Origin: Flavobacterium frigidimaris
GTDB taxonomy: Bacteria > Bacteroidota > Bacteroidia > Flavobacteriales > Flavobacteriaceae
Direction of reading: 5' to 3'
NCBI GenBank assembly: GCA_900129595.1
Contig: FQWG01000010.1
Span: 124,001 to 188,000, forward strand
Length of the DNA stretch: 64,000 nucleotides
The position numbers and the translations under genes are program-made. How positions within the stretch are numbered: position 1 is the stretch's first letter; every line of letters starts with the position of its first letter. The notes under the pieces were generated by a model. That model did not search any database and was not told the DNA's origin. It worked only from the letters and a program-made list of their open reading frames with translations. Of this stretch, positions 16,774-25,134 are shown piece after piece.

Positions 16774-17277
16774 ATGATGAAACAAATCAAAACTTTACTA
16801 ATTGCTGCACTATTATTTTTAGGAGCAAGTAACACAATGAACGCACAGGCTAAGGTAGCTCATGTTGATGTTAGCGAGATCATGTCGAAAATGCCTGCAA
16901 TGCTGGATGCACAAAATCAACTACAAAAATTAAGTGGTACATACGATGCTGAATACAAAAAAATGGTTGACGAATACCAAGTAAAAATCAAAAAGTATGA
17001 AGGTGAAGCTGCAACTGTAACTGATGCTGTAAACGGAGACCGTTCTAAAGAAGTTCAGGACATGCAAAAAAGAATCGTTGACTACAGAGACAACGCTCAA
17101 AAAGAATTACAACAAAAAGAAACTGACATCGTAAAACCATTAATGGAAAAAGTAAGAGCTTCTATCCAAAAAGTTGGAAAAGCTAAAGGTTTCCAATATG
17201 TATTAGATGGTTCTACTCTTTTATTAGCTGATGGTCCAAACATTACTGCTGATGTAAAAAAAGATTTAGGATTCTAA
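16774..17277 (+). CDS. OmpH/Skp-family periplasmic chaperone
   Basis: A 167-residue protein of canonical Skp length. It has a signal peptide 'LLIAALLFLGASNTMNAQA', then 'KVAHVDVSEIMSKMPAMLDAQNQL', a central coiled coil and the conserved end 'AKGFQYVLDGSTLLLADG'. It is a tandem paralogue of the preceding longer protein, 14 bp downstream, and the last gene before a strong terminator. bamA followed by two ompH genes is the standard Flavobacterial arrangement. Confidence 0.93.
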   Translation: MMKQIKTLLIAALLFLGASNTMNAQAKVAHVDVSEIMSKMPAMLDAQNQLQKLSGTYDAEYKKMVDEYQVKIKKYEGEAATVTDAVNGDRSKEVQDMQKRIVDYRDNAQKELQQKETDIVKPLMEKVRASIQKVGKAKGFQYVLDGSTLLLADGPNITADVKKDLGF

Positions 17278-17297
17278 GAAACAAAATTCTTAAAACA

Positions 17298-17340
17298 AAA
17301 AAACTGCTTAAGCTTTCAAAAGTTTTAAGCAGTTTTTTTT
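17298..17340 (+). terminator. Terminator of the bamA-ompH operon
   Basis: AAAAAACTGCTTAA (17298-17311) pairs with TTAAGCAGTTTTTT (17325-17338) and continues into a T-run, an intrinsic terminator. Confidence 0.93.
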
Positions 17341-17419
17341 TACATTAAATTAAAGCTGAAAAACTGAAAAATTCGCACATTTCATGTAAATTGGAATATC
17401 AATTTATTTCAAAAAACAC

Positions 17420-17427
17420 TAAATTTG
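17420..17427 (+). promoter_or_regulatory. murI -7 element (TAAATTTG) abutting the start codon
   Basis: TAAATTTG ends only 4 bp before the murI ATG (17432). If used, transcription would begin at or very near the ATG, giving a leaderless message. No clear -33 TTG is seen. Confidence 0.55.
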
Positions 17428-17431
17428 TATT

Positions 17432-18208
17432 ATGACGAATAACAATCCTATAGGCGTTTTTGATTCCGGTATTGGAGGAACTTCCATCTGGAAGGCCATT
17501 CACAATTTACTACCAAACGAAAAAACCATTTATCTGGCAGATAGCAAAAATGCTCCTTACGGTCAGAGAACCAAAGAAGAAATCGTCGCGTTAAGCAAAA
17601 AGAATGTTGATTTTTTACTCGAAATGAATTGCAAACTTATCGTTGTAGCGTGTAATACTGCTACAACAAATGCCATTCTCGAACTTCGTGCTGATTATGA
17701 CATCCCGTTTATAGGAATTGAACCTGCAATAAAACCGGCTGCTAATAATTCGAAAACACAAGTGATTGGTATTTTAGCCACAAAAGGGACATTAAATAGT
17801 GAACTGTTTAACAAGACAGCAGAAATGTTTCAAAACACCAAAATAATTGAACAAGTTGGCTACGGACTTGTTCAGCTTATTGAAGACGGAAATCTGAATT
17901 CGCCTGAAATGACTCAATTACTAGAATCTTATTTACAACCTATGATCGATGCTAATATTGATTATCTGGTTTTAGGATGCAGTCATTACCCCTATCTAAT
18001 ACCTCAGATAAAAAAAATACTGCCGAAACACATTCATATTATTGATTCCGGAGAAGCTGTAGCAAGACAGACTCAAAATATTCTGCGCGAAAAAGTTGGT
18101 TTTACAGACCTTGAAAAAAGCGATCCTGTATTTTATGTCAATTCAAATCCTGAAGTTTTAAAATCGATTTTAGACTATAAATATCCTGTAACCGAAAAAG
18201 ACTTTTAG
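17432..18208 (+). CDS. murI: Glutamate racemase
   Basis: A 258-residue enzyme that makes D-glutamate for peptidoglycan. 'IGVFDSGIGGTSIWKAI' opens the protein. The two catalytic cysteines are C74 in 'VVACNTATTNA' and C183 in 'LGCSHYPYL'. Length is typical. It follows the bamA operon after a terminator and has its own -7 element. It converges on the outer-membrane protein gene at 18217 with an 8-bp gap and no obvious terminator. Confidence 0.97.
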   Translation: MTNNNPIGVFDSGIGGTSIWKAIHNLLPNEKTIYLADSKNAPYGQRTKEEIVALSKKNVDFLLEMNCKLIVVACNTATTNAILELRADYDIPFIGIEPAIKPAANNSKTQVIGILATKGTLNSELFNKTAEMFQNTKIIEQVGYGLVQLIEDGNLNSPEMTQLLESYLQPMIDANIDYLVLGCSHYPYLIPQIKKILPKHIHIIDSGEAVARQTQNILREKVGFTDLEKSDPVFYVNSNPEVLKSILDYKYPVTEKDF

Positions 18209-18216
18209 ACGGTAGT

Positions 18217-19452
18217 CTAGTCTATTTTTCGTTTGATGAACCAAATTCCGTCCAGCGATAAATTAAGGGATATTTTATGGTAATTTTCTTTAATCAGATT
18301 ATCAGAGACCCTTCCCTTTTGTCCGTATGAATACGAAATATGCAAAGCCGAATATGTATTATCTATTGGCAAGGTAAGTCCAACCGAAATCGCTGCATTA
18401 TTTACTCTTTTCCCATCGACCTCAAGATAGCCGGTGTCAAAATTTACACCTGTGGCATACTGCACCCTATCCCAATATTTTCGGATATTCTTTTTAGTGC
18501 TATAGGTAAATCCAAGTGCAAATCGGTCCTGGTTTACAAAATTTCCGTACAATTCAGACTGATTGCTGTCACTCCACAAACTCTTCTCATAATCTAACGT
18601 CATATTCAGATTATTTTTAAAGCGTTTACTAATTCCGATACCCATTTCTAATGGCATATAATAATCATCCGCATCAGAAGCTACATTAGACTCTACAGTC
18701 GTAACAACCTCATCAGTAATAGTCTGAACCGTTTGAACTTTAGTTGCTTTGATTTGGGTTGGCAGTTTAAATGTTGTAGCAACAGTAAATGTAGAATCAA
18801 TTTTATATTGTGCACCCAAACTTGCTCGTATACCATTATAAGTTGTCTTTTTTTGAATACTGGTAATCGAATTCATGATCAAAAAACTTCTGTTGTCAGT
18901 GGTATTCCCAAACAACACTGCTGCTGATGCTCCCACGGCTAGTTTTTTCCCGAATCGATACCCGTATGAAAAATCAAAATTATTTAATCCGCCCGAACCT
19001 ACAGCCGTTAAGTAATAAAAATCCTGACTGTTTTCTATTGGTAATTTTAAATTAGAAATTTTAAATGCAGCACTTGAATACGGTCGAAGCGACACACTAA
19101 ATCCGGAATTTTTAGTAACCGGAAATGCAAGGGCAATATGCGAGAATTGAAAGTTATTACGGCTTTCGCTTTTTGAACCACTTTCGTAAGTGGTTGAAAT
19201 GGCTTTTCCTCCAATATCAAACATAAAGTGATTCTGAGGCAAATATCCCAGGGAAGCCGGATTTAGATTATTTATAAAAGTATCTGACGGCAAAGCCATT
19301 CCTGAGGAACCTATTGACGGAATTACTCCAAAATCAGCATCGTAGACGCTGCCAACTCCGTATAATGAATAGGGAGAACTTGAAATACTTTGAGAAAATG
19401 AAGTGAGTGACATCAAAATGAAGCCGCTCAAATATGCTATTTTACTTTTCAT
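18217..19452 (-). CDS. Outer-membrane beta-barrel protein, uncharacterised
   Basis: A 411-residue protein with signal peptide 'SGFILMSLTSFSQ' and repeated amphipathic strands. The start of the mature protein ('SPYSLYGVGSVYD...GSSGMALPSDTFINNLNPASL') resembles FadL/PorV-like barrels, which begin with an 'NPA' element. The C-terminal part has strand pairs such as 'RFALGFTYSTKKN' and 'YSALHISYSYGQKG'. It begins at the base after the DUF4270 stop, so the two are translationally coupled. Function is unknown, and transport or surface assembly is an inference. Confidence 0.8.
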   Translation of the reverse strand: MKSKIAYLSGFILMSLTSFSQSISSSPYSLYGVGSVYDADFGVIPSIGSSGMALPSDTFINNLNPASLGYLPQNHFMFDIGGKAISTTYESGSKSESRNNFQFSHIALAFPVTKNSGFSVSLRPYSSAAFKISNLKLPIENSQDFYYLTAVGSGGLNNFDFSYGYRFGKKLAVGASAAVLFGNTTDNRSFLIMNSITSIQKKTTYNGIRASLGAQYKIDSTFTVATTFKLPTQIKATKVQTVQTITDEVVTTVESNVASDADDYYMPLEMGIGISKRFKNNLNMTLDYEKSLWSDSNQSELYGNFVNQDRFALGFTYSTKKNIRKYWDRVQYATGVNFDTGYLEVDGKRVNNAAISVGLTLPIDNTYSALHISYSYGQKGRVSDNLIKENYHKISLNLSLDGIWFIKRKID

Positions 19453-20781
19453 TTAATAGGAGATGTAATAAATTTTAATTTGGATTTTATTGTTCTCATG
19501 CTTTTGATCTCCTAAAACAACCCGGTTTACAGATTTAGAAAGTCCAGGCAATGTTAGAATAAGAGAAGATCTTGAATCAGATTGTTTCAACATTTCTTTC
19601 TGTAAAAAACTACCTATAGGTATCGTGTATCCAACATTCTCATTAAATTCATCACTTTTTTTATTCAGAGTTCCAAAAACCGTTTTCCCTGCAGAATTTA
19701 CCAATGAGGCACTAATTCTGTTTAAATTATCACCTACATAAACCTGTAAAGAATCAGCCAGCGGATATTTTTGCGAATACGTATTATTAACCGCTTTTAG
19801 AAATATCTGAGCATCTACAATTGCTCCGTTTGCTGCAATATGTCTGAGCTGTTTAATGTTTGGGAAATCAATTCTGCAGGCTACTCCAGTACCGGACTGA
19901 ATAAACCCCTGCCTATTGGTTAATGTACTTGACAGCTTGCTACTGGAGACGGGTAAATTTTCAAGTAAAGTCCCGGTTTTATCTGATGAAATCGAATTGA
20001 ATTGTTTTCCGGCGTCCAAAATCGAAAATTCTATTGTAAACGGGACTTCTTCAGCTCCTGCCTGATACTTTGAGTAGTACATCCGTATTTTACTTGTTGC
20101 GACATGAAAACCGGTAACACTGGACGAATTAGATGTTGACGGTACAAGAACCAAACCTTTCAGATACTCTGTAAAAGTATCAAAGTCTGTAATTTCTTTT
20201 TTCTTTAATTTCTGAAAAAGAGCTGCACCAAACGCATCGCTCATTTTAACACTAATAGAATCTTTTTCTGTTGGCCTTGGTTTATACGCAATGGTTCCGA
20301 TACTTTCATCACTATAAGTCAAAGTTGAATTATTATAAAAACTATAATCATCAGTATTGGGTTTTACTCTCTGGGTCAATCGATGAATATCGAACGTCTG
20401 CACTTTTGTAGTGTCACCATAATAATAGTTGTCATATTTTAAAATCATTGCAATGGAGTCAAAAACATAATTCGTGGTTTCTGTATCAGAGCCACTGGTT
20501 TTTAATATATATGATTCTCCTGATAATTGAAAATAGCTGTTCGATTTTACCTTTCCAAAAATCGGATCTTCATAGTTCCCCACTAAAATTCGGTTTTGAT
20601 TGGAAGTAACAAGAGAATCAAAATTAATAGTCGACATTTCTACTGTCACAGTATCGATTAAAATAACTTTATTGCCAACAGCCAGGTAATCTGATCCAAC
20701 AACAAATTCGCCAGCATCGGCATCTGTTCCACAGGAAATTACAGCCATACCCAAAAACAACATCAATATAAACTTGTGCAT
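19453..20781 (-). CDS. DUF4270 surface lipoprotein
   Basis: A 442-residue protein starting 'MHKFILMLFLGMAVISCG', with the lipobox cysteine at residue 17. The body matches DUF4270: 'FVVGSDYLAVGNKVILIDTV', 'LVGNYEDPIFGKVKSNSYFQL', and beta-rich repeats with 'ADSLQVYVGDNLN'. DUF4270 lipoproteins are Bacteroidota-specific and of unknown function. The ATG at 20781 is favoured because the alternative upstream TTG (20799) lies inside a TATATTTG promoter element. It is coupled to the outer-membrane protein gene that follows. Confidence 0.88.
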   Translation of the reverse strand: MHKFILMLFLGMAVISCGTDADAGEFVVGSDYLAVGNKVILIDTVTVEMSTINFDSLVTSNQNRILVGNYEDPIFGKVKSNSYFQLSGESYILKTSGSDTETTNYVFDSIAMILKYDNYYYGDTTKVQTFDIHRLTQRVKPNTDDYSFYNNSTLTYSDESIGTIAYKPRPTEKDSISVKMSDAFGAALFQKLKKKEITDFDTFTEYLKGLVLVPSTSNSSSVTGFHVATSKIRMYYSKYQAGAEEVPFTIEFSILDAGKQFNSISSDKTGTLLENLPVSSSKLSSTLTNRQGFIQSGTGVACRIDFPNIKQLRHIAANGAIVDAQIFLKAVNNTYSQKYPLADSLQVYVGDNLNRISASLVNSAGKTVFGTLNKKSDEFNENVGYTIPIGSFLQKEMLKQSDSRSSLILTLPGLSKSVNRVVLGDQKHENNKIQIKIYYISY

Positions 20782-20796
20782 AATCAATTTTTTCAA

Positions 20797-20804
20797 CAAA
20801 TATA
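20797..20804 (-). promoter_or_regulatory. -7 element (TATATTTG) for the DUF4270 gene
   Basis: TATATTTG on the minus strand ends 15 bp before the ATG at 20781, implying a very short leader. It supports the shorter start for the lipoprotein. Confidence 0.55.
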
Positions 20805-20987
20805 AATTGCACTCTTCTGCACTACACTATAACATATACAGTCGTGCCTTTTTGCCCTATAAACAGCAAAAAATGATCTACAACACATAAATGACCGCTA
20901 ATAATTCATTCAACCTTAAAAAAGGCTGTTTAGTCTATCAAAAAGTGCCATACATATATCTTCTTTTTTTTAAAACCATTACCCTCC

Positions 20988-20995
20988 TACTTTTG
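20988..20995 (+). promoter_or_regulatory. -7 element (TACTTTTG) for the barrel-Kelch-kinase cluster
   Basis: TACTTTTG, 16 bp before the ATG at 21012, with only T-runs at the -33 position. The 20805-21011 interval also contains a small imperfect palindrome around AACCTTAAAAAAGGCTGTT (20911-20929), a possible regulator site. Confidence 0.5.
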
Positions 20996-21011
20996 AACCA
21001 ATAAATAAGTA

Positions 21012-21857
21012 ATGAAAACAAGGTTTTTAATTTGGTCGATTTTTTTACTCTCCATTTTTAGCATGAAAGCTCAGGAAAACTTTTCAGTCAGCATGAATGT
21101 AAAAACAGAACCAACTGACAAAATTGATTTTAACGAAACCAATATCGGCATATCGTTTAACAAAAAAATAAGCGCCAAAAACAACATAACAAACACATTA
21201 GAATATTCGAATCTGAAAGTGAATTATGAAACAGACAGTTACAATAATCCGTATGAGAATCTCGATCGGTTTAATCAGATCAGCAACAAATTTGAATTTT
21301 CGCATGAAATTTCAAATGCAACAAAGCTGAATTTTTCAATTACGCCAACCGTCAATTTTCAAAGTAATTTAGACGCAGATGCATTTTCAGTTTTAGGAAA
21401 TTTTGAGATCAGACAGCAATTAAGTTCCACTACCAATATCAGCATTGGCGTAGCGAGAACAACTGTTTTTGGGGCTCCTAAATTCATGCCAGTTGTATCA
21501 TTACACTATCAAATAAACAATACAGGTTCTTTGATGATCGGGTTTCCGGACTCAAAGATTTCATACGCAAATAACATTCGAAACATGTTCAGCCTGAGCA
21601 ATAGCTTCAACGGTACTTTTTATCATTTAGATTCTCAAAACAATCTAAATACCAATGCCACAAAAGTTAGCCTGTCACAAATGACCTCGGCACTTGAATA
21701 TGAAAGAAATGTAGATACAAACTGGTTTCTGAATTTTAAAGCCGGATATGATTTTAACAAAAAATACGATCTGATCGATAATGACAATCATAAAGTATAT
21801 GATTTTAATACAGGCAATGGTTACATTTTAGGAATTGGTATCAAATACAAACAATAA
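21012..21857 (+). CDS. DUF6268-like outer-membrane beta-barrel protein
   Basis: A 281-residue protein with signal peptide 'LIWSIFLLSIFSMKAQ' and about ten to twelve alternating strands, such as 'FEIRQQLSSTTNISIGVAR', 'FMPVVSLHYQINNTGSLMIGF' and the final 'GYILGIGIKYKQ'. The 'GFPDSKISYANNIRNMFSLS' element is what I associate with DUF6268. It is the first gene of a cluster with a Kelch lipoprotein, a DUF4907 lipoprotein and a histidine kinase, all within short gaps. Function is unknown; the context suggests a surface or sensing role. Confidence 0.75.
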   Translation: MKTRFLIWSIFLLSIFSMKAQENFSVSMNVKTEPTDKIDFNETNIGISFNKKISAKNNITNTLEYSNLKVNYETDSYNNPYENLDRFNQISNKFEFSHEISNATKLNFSITPTVNFQSNLDADAFSVLGNFEIRQQLSSTTNISIGVARTTVFGAPKFMPVVSLHYQINNTGSLMIGFPDSKISYANNIRNMFSLSNSFNGTFYHLDSQNNLNTNATKVSLSQMTSALEYERNVDTNWFLNFKAGYDFNKKYDLIDNDNHKVYDFNTGNGYILGIGIKYKQ

Positions 21858-21873
21858 ATAAATTTAATACACT

Positions 21874-22881
21874 ATGAATAATTTTAAAAAAGGAATATTA
21901 TTCTCGGCATTGTTTTCCGGCCTTATTTTTATAGGCTGCAGCAACGACAATAACGATGATGATTTAATGGGAAACTGGATAAAAAAATCAGCATTCGACG
22001 GACCTGCCAGATCTAGTGCGACCAGTTTTGTTATTGGAGATTATGCTTATGTAGCAACAGGCTATACGGGAGATGAATATTTAAAAGATTTATGGTCATA
22101 TAATTCTACAGGAGACTATTGGGAACAAAAGGCAGATTTTTCAGGAGTGGGAAGAAGTTCTGCTTCTAGTTTTACATTAAACGGAAAAGGCTATGTTGGT
22201 CTTGGGTATGACGGAACAAATAGATTAAAAGATTTTTATCAATATGATCCTGCGAGCAATAGCTGGATTCAAAAAACTGATTTTGCAGGAACAGGCCGCT
22301 TTGGTGCTGTAGGTTTTCAGGCTGGAGGAAAGGCTTATTTTGGAACTGGTTATGACGGAAATTACCTGAAAGATTTCTACCAATACAACGATCAGACAAA
22401 TTCGTGGACACTGGTAAATGGATTTGGCGGTAATAAAAGACGTAACGCTACGGCTTTTGTAATTGGAGATAAAGCTTATCTGGTAACGGGAAGTAATAAC
22501 GCCGTTTATCAGGAAGATTTTTGGGAATTTGATCCTGCTACAGAAGTATGGACCAGAAAACGCGACATCAATAAAAATACTGATGACGACTACACTTATA
22601 ATGACGACTATGCAATCGTACGTTCGAATGCTTCCAGTTTTTCAATGAGCGGACTGGGATATGTTGTAGGTGGAGAAAGTATAAAAACAATCTGGGAATA
22701 TAATCCAACAACGGATTTATGGGTAGAAAGAACTCCTATGGAAGGTGCTACAAGAACGGATGCTGTTGGGTTTGCAATCAATAATCGTGGTTTTTATATG
22801 TTGGGCAGAGTGGGCTCTACTTACTTTGATGATACCTGGGAATTTAAACCTCTAGAAGAACAAAACGACAATGACAATTAA
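21874..22881 (+). CDS. Six-bladed Kelch-repeat lipoprotein
   Basis: A 335-residue protein. 'GLIFIGCSNDNNDDD' is a lipobox with C22 followed by an acidic stretch, the type that often sends lipoproteins to the cell surface in Bacteroidota. Residues 40-325 contain six Kelch blades of 45-55 residues. Examples are 'YVATGYTGDEYLKDLWSYNSTGDYW', 'YVGLGYDGTNRLKDFYQYDPASNSW' and 'YFGTGYDGNYLKDFYQYNDQTNSW'. Such propellers bind partners or glycans, and no catalytic residues are evident. It is 16 bp after the barrel gene and is followed directly by the DUF4907 gene. Confidence 0.9.
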   Translation: MNNFKKGILFSALFSGLIFIGCSNDNNDDDLMGNWIKKSAFDGPARSSATSFVIGDYAYVATGYTGDEYLKDLWSYNSTGDYWEQKADFSGVGRSSASSFTLNGKGYVGLGYDGTNRLKDFYQYDPASNSWIQKTDFAGTGRFGAVGFQAGGKAYFGTGYDGNYLKDFYQYNDQTNSWTLVNGFGGNKRRNATAFVIGDKAYLVTGSNNAVYQEDFWEFDPATEVWTRKRDINKNTDDDYTYNDDYAIVRSNASSFSMSGLGYVVGGESIKTIWEYNPTTDLWVERTPMEGATRTDAVGFAINNRGFYMLGRVGSTYFDDTWEFKPLEEQNDNDN

Positions 22882-22882
22882 A

Positions 22883-23203
22883 ATGCAAAAACAATTCTTC
22901 TGGTATAAAAGCCGGAAGAATTTATTGTTGATTTTAGTGGCTTTACAATTTTTAGCCTGTGCGAAAAATGAAACTTTTAAAATCGAAGCCTTCAAAACTA
23001 CGTCAGGTTGGGGTTATTCGATTGCTACAAAGAACAAAATCATCATCAAGCAGGCTATTATTCCAGTCATAAACGATAACAAAAGCTTCTCGACAGAAGC
23101 CGACGCGCTAAAAATCGCAAATTTGGTCGTAGAGAAACTCAGCAACAACATATCACCAACTGTAACCAAAAATGATTTAATTTTATTAAAAATTAAATTA
23201 TAA
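22883..23203 (+). CDS. DUF4907 lipoprotein
   Basis: A small protein of 106 residues. An N-terminal hydrophobic segment ends 'LVALQFLACAKNE', a lipobox. The rest ('IEAFKTTSGWGYSIATKNKIIIKQAIIPVI...FSTEADALKIANLVVEKL') matches DUF4907, whose members sit beside Kelch proteins in Flavobacteria. I start it at the ATG at 22883, directly after the Kelch stop. An ATG at 22871 would overlap that gene by 11 bp. Its stop codon abuts the kinase ATG. Confidence 0.8.
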   Translation: MQKQFFWYKSRKNLLLILVALQFLACAKNETFKIEAFKTTSGWGYSIATKNKIIIKQAIIPVINDNKSFSTEADALKIANLVVEKLSNNISPTVTKNDLILLKIKL

Positions 23204-24310
23204 ATGACACTAGACATTATCAAAAATACAAACTCAAATAAAATTCTGTTCCATAGCATCATCTGGATATTCTTTATCCTGACTTCATTAATTGAATTTT
23301 ATGAAAGTCCGTTTGCAATCAACAATGATTTCTATGTACAGTGGACAACGGGAATTGTTTTATTTTATCTGAACTATTTTTATTTGGTGCCTGTCTTGCT
23401 TTTAGAGAAAAAATACTGGCTTTATTTTGCCTTTGTTTTTGCTGTCATTCTATTGTTTATGATTATCAGAATTAATTATTTTATTCCTGAATTTAAATTT
23501 GCAAGGACACGAATAATGCCGCCGCCTGAAGATCTTAAATACATGTTTAAAGACCGGAGATTCAAACCAATGTCGTTGGTCACAAGACAGCCATTGTTCT
23601 TTAAAATTGGTCCTTCTTTTTTCTATATTTTAATTATTACCATAAGTGCCATTATCAGAACACTTACCGAATTTTATAACAATCAGCAGAATAAGTTAAT
23701 TGCCGAAACGCATCGAACAAATACCGAATTGATTTATTTACGCAAACAAACCAATCCGCATTTTTTATTCAATTCGCTAAACAGCATCTATTCACTGGCA
23801 CACAAAAAATCTGATTTGGTCCCTGATGCCATCGTAACATTATCAGAATTAATGCGCTATATGCTGTATGAAACTGACAATAAAACGGTGGCTTTAGAAA
23901 AAGAAGTCAATTATATCCAGAATTATATCGAGTTACAAAAACTGAGACTTAACAATATCGAAGATATTTTTATCAATGTTCACGGTGATACGAAAAACAA
24001 GTTTATCGAACCTTTATTATTGATTTCTTTTGTTGAAAATGCTTTTAAATACGGAACGGATTACAAAGGTGCCGCTCATGTAAAAATCAAAATTTTTATT
24101 CTGGAAAACAGTCTAGATTTCTGGATCGAAAACACGATTGAAAATTATGTAAAAGATCCTGACAACTCGGGAATTGGATTGGTAAACATTCAAAACCGAC
24201 TTGATTTGCTTTATCCTAACGCACACGAACTTACTATAACGCAGGACAATGAATACTATCGTGTGCATCTGAATTTAAAACTAGATAAAATTCAGACTGC
24301 AATAAATTAA
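23204..24310 (+). CDS. LytS/YehU-type sensor histidine kinase
   Basis: A 368-residue inner-membrane kinase. About four membrane segments lie within residues 13-155. The His_kinase (PF06580) motif 'RKQTNPHFLFNSLNSIYSLA' has the phospho-acceptor H186. The HATPase domain has N279 in 'FVENAFKYG' and the G-box 'SGIGLVNIQNRL' (322-332). There is no periplasmic sensor domain of note, so the stimulus may come through the membrane or through the neighbouring lipoproteins. The partner is the LytTR regulator at 25135, with one dioxygenase-like gene between them. The start codon directly follows the DUF4907 stop, implying translational coupling. Confidence 0.95.
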   Translation: MTLDIIKNTNSNKILFHSIIWIFFILTSLIEFYESPFAINNDFYVQWTTGIVLFYLNYFYLVPVLLLEKKYWLYFAFVFAVILLFMIIRINYFIPEFKFARTRIMPPPEDLKYMFKDRRFKPMSLVTRQPLFFKIGPSFFYILIITISAIIRTLTEFYNNQQNKLIAETHRTNTELIYLRKQTNPHFLFNSLNSIYSLAHKKSDLVPDAIVTLSELMRYMLYETDNKTVALEKEVNYIQNYIELQKLRLNNIEDIFINVHGDTKNKFIEPLLLISFVENAFKYGTDYKGAAHVKIKIFILENSLDFWIENTIENYVKDPDNSGIGLVNIQNRLDLLYPNAHELTITQDNEYYRVHLNLKLDKIQTAIN

Positions 24311-24321
24311 CACATTCGATT

Positions 24322-25032
24322 ATGGACAGAAAGAAATTCATCCGAAATGGTCTTTTAGGAATTGCTTCGTTAGCAACAGCTTCTAAACTATTAGAATCCT
24401 GTTCTAAAAATGATCATGATGATAGTGGCTCCGGTTCTCAGGAAGACGGAAGCTGCACTGTTTCCCCATCAGAAACAAAAGGGCCTTTCCCCATCAAAAC
24501 GCCTAGTCAGCTGGTTTTAGAAAATATAAAATCAGACCGGGTTGGCATCGCTTTACTGATTAATTTAGTGATCGAAAATAAAACTAACAACTGTTCGCCA
24601 CTCGCCGGAGTTTTAGTTGATGTCTGGCATTGTGACAAAGACGGAAATTACTCCGAATATGGCGGAACTTCAATGCAGCCAAAAGATTATTCTTCGGTTC
24701 ATTTTTTAAGAGGAAGACAAACCACCAATTCAAAAGGAGAAGTTTCGTTTATTTCGATTTTCCCGGGCTGGTACCAAGGCAGGGCACCTCATGTACATGT
24801 AGAAGTTTTAAGCACTAACGGCGCATCATTATTAGTAACACAAATTGCTTTTCCTGAAACCGTTTCAAGTACCGTTTATTCAAGCGAAAACTATGTGAGC
24901 CACGGTCAGGCCGACACTTCGAATACAAAAGACAATGTTTTTTCAGACAGTTTAGCCGATGAATTGGCAACACTAACAGGCAATCTTACAGATGGTTATA
25001 CATTAAGCAAAACCATCACTGTAAATACATAA
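24322..25032 (+). CDS. Intradiol ring-cleavage dioxygenase-like lipoprotein
   Basis: A 236-residue exported protein. The N-terminus 'MDRKKFIRNGLLGIASLA...SKLLESCSKN' has a lipobox-like C27. The core carries the Fe(III) ligand pattern of intradiol dioxygenases: Y110 in 'VWHCDKDGNYSEY', Y151, H157 and H159 in 'FPGWYQGRAPHVHVEV'. Catechol 1,2- or protocatechuate 3,4-dioxygenases are normally cytosolic. Exported family members exist in Bacteroidota, and their substrates are unclear. It lies between a histidine kinase and its likely response regulator, which is unexpected for a catabolic enzyme. All four ligands appear intact. Confidence 0.9.
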   Translation: MDRKKFIRNGLLGIASLATASKLLESCSKNDHDDSGSGSQEDGSCTVSPSETKGPFPIKTPSQLVLENIKSDRVGIALLINLVIENKTNNCSPLAGVLVDVWHCDKDGNYSEYGGTSMQPKDYSSVHFLRGRQTTNSKGEVSFISIFPGWYQGRAPHVHVEVLSTNGASLLVTQIAFPETVSSTVYSSENYVSHGQADTSNTKDNVFSDSLADELATLTGNLTDGYTLSKTITVNT

Positions 25033-25089
25033 TTCAGGTTCAGTCAGTATTTTATGATAATTTTAAAACTTAATTTACTGGTTTAAAAC

Positions 25090-25097
25090 TACTTTTG
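25090..25097 (+). promoter_or_regulatory. -7 element (TACTTTTG) for the LytTR regulator
   Basis: TACTTTTG lies 37 bp before the regulator's ATG, within a 102-bp gap. The regulator may therefore be expressed apart from the kinase operon. Confidence 0.5.
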
Positions 25098-25134
25098 ACT
25101 GCCAAAGCAAAATTTAAATTTAAAACCTCAGCAA

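Noticed and set aside
20805..21011. LytTR binding sites (paired direct repeats) upstream of the barrel-Kelch cluster
   Set aside because: I found no convincing pair of direct repeats with the usual spacing by eye; only a small imperfect palindrome is present.
22172..22411. A 79-codon minus-strand frame inside the Kelch gene
   Set aside because: It is antisense to well-supported Kelch blades and has no independent features.
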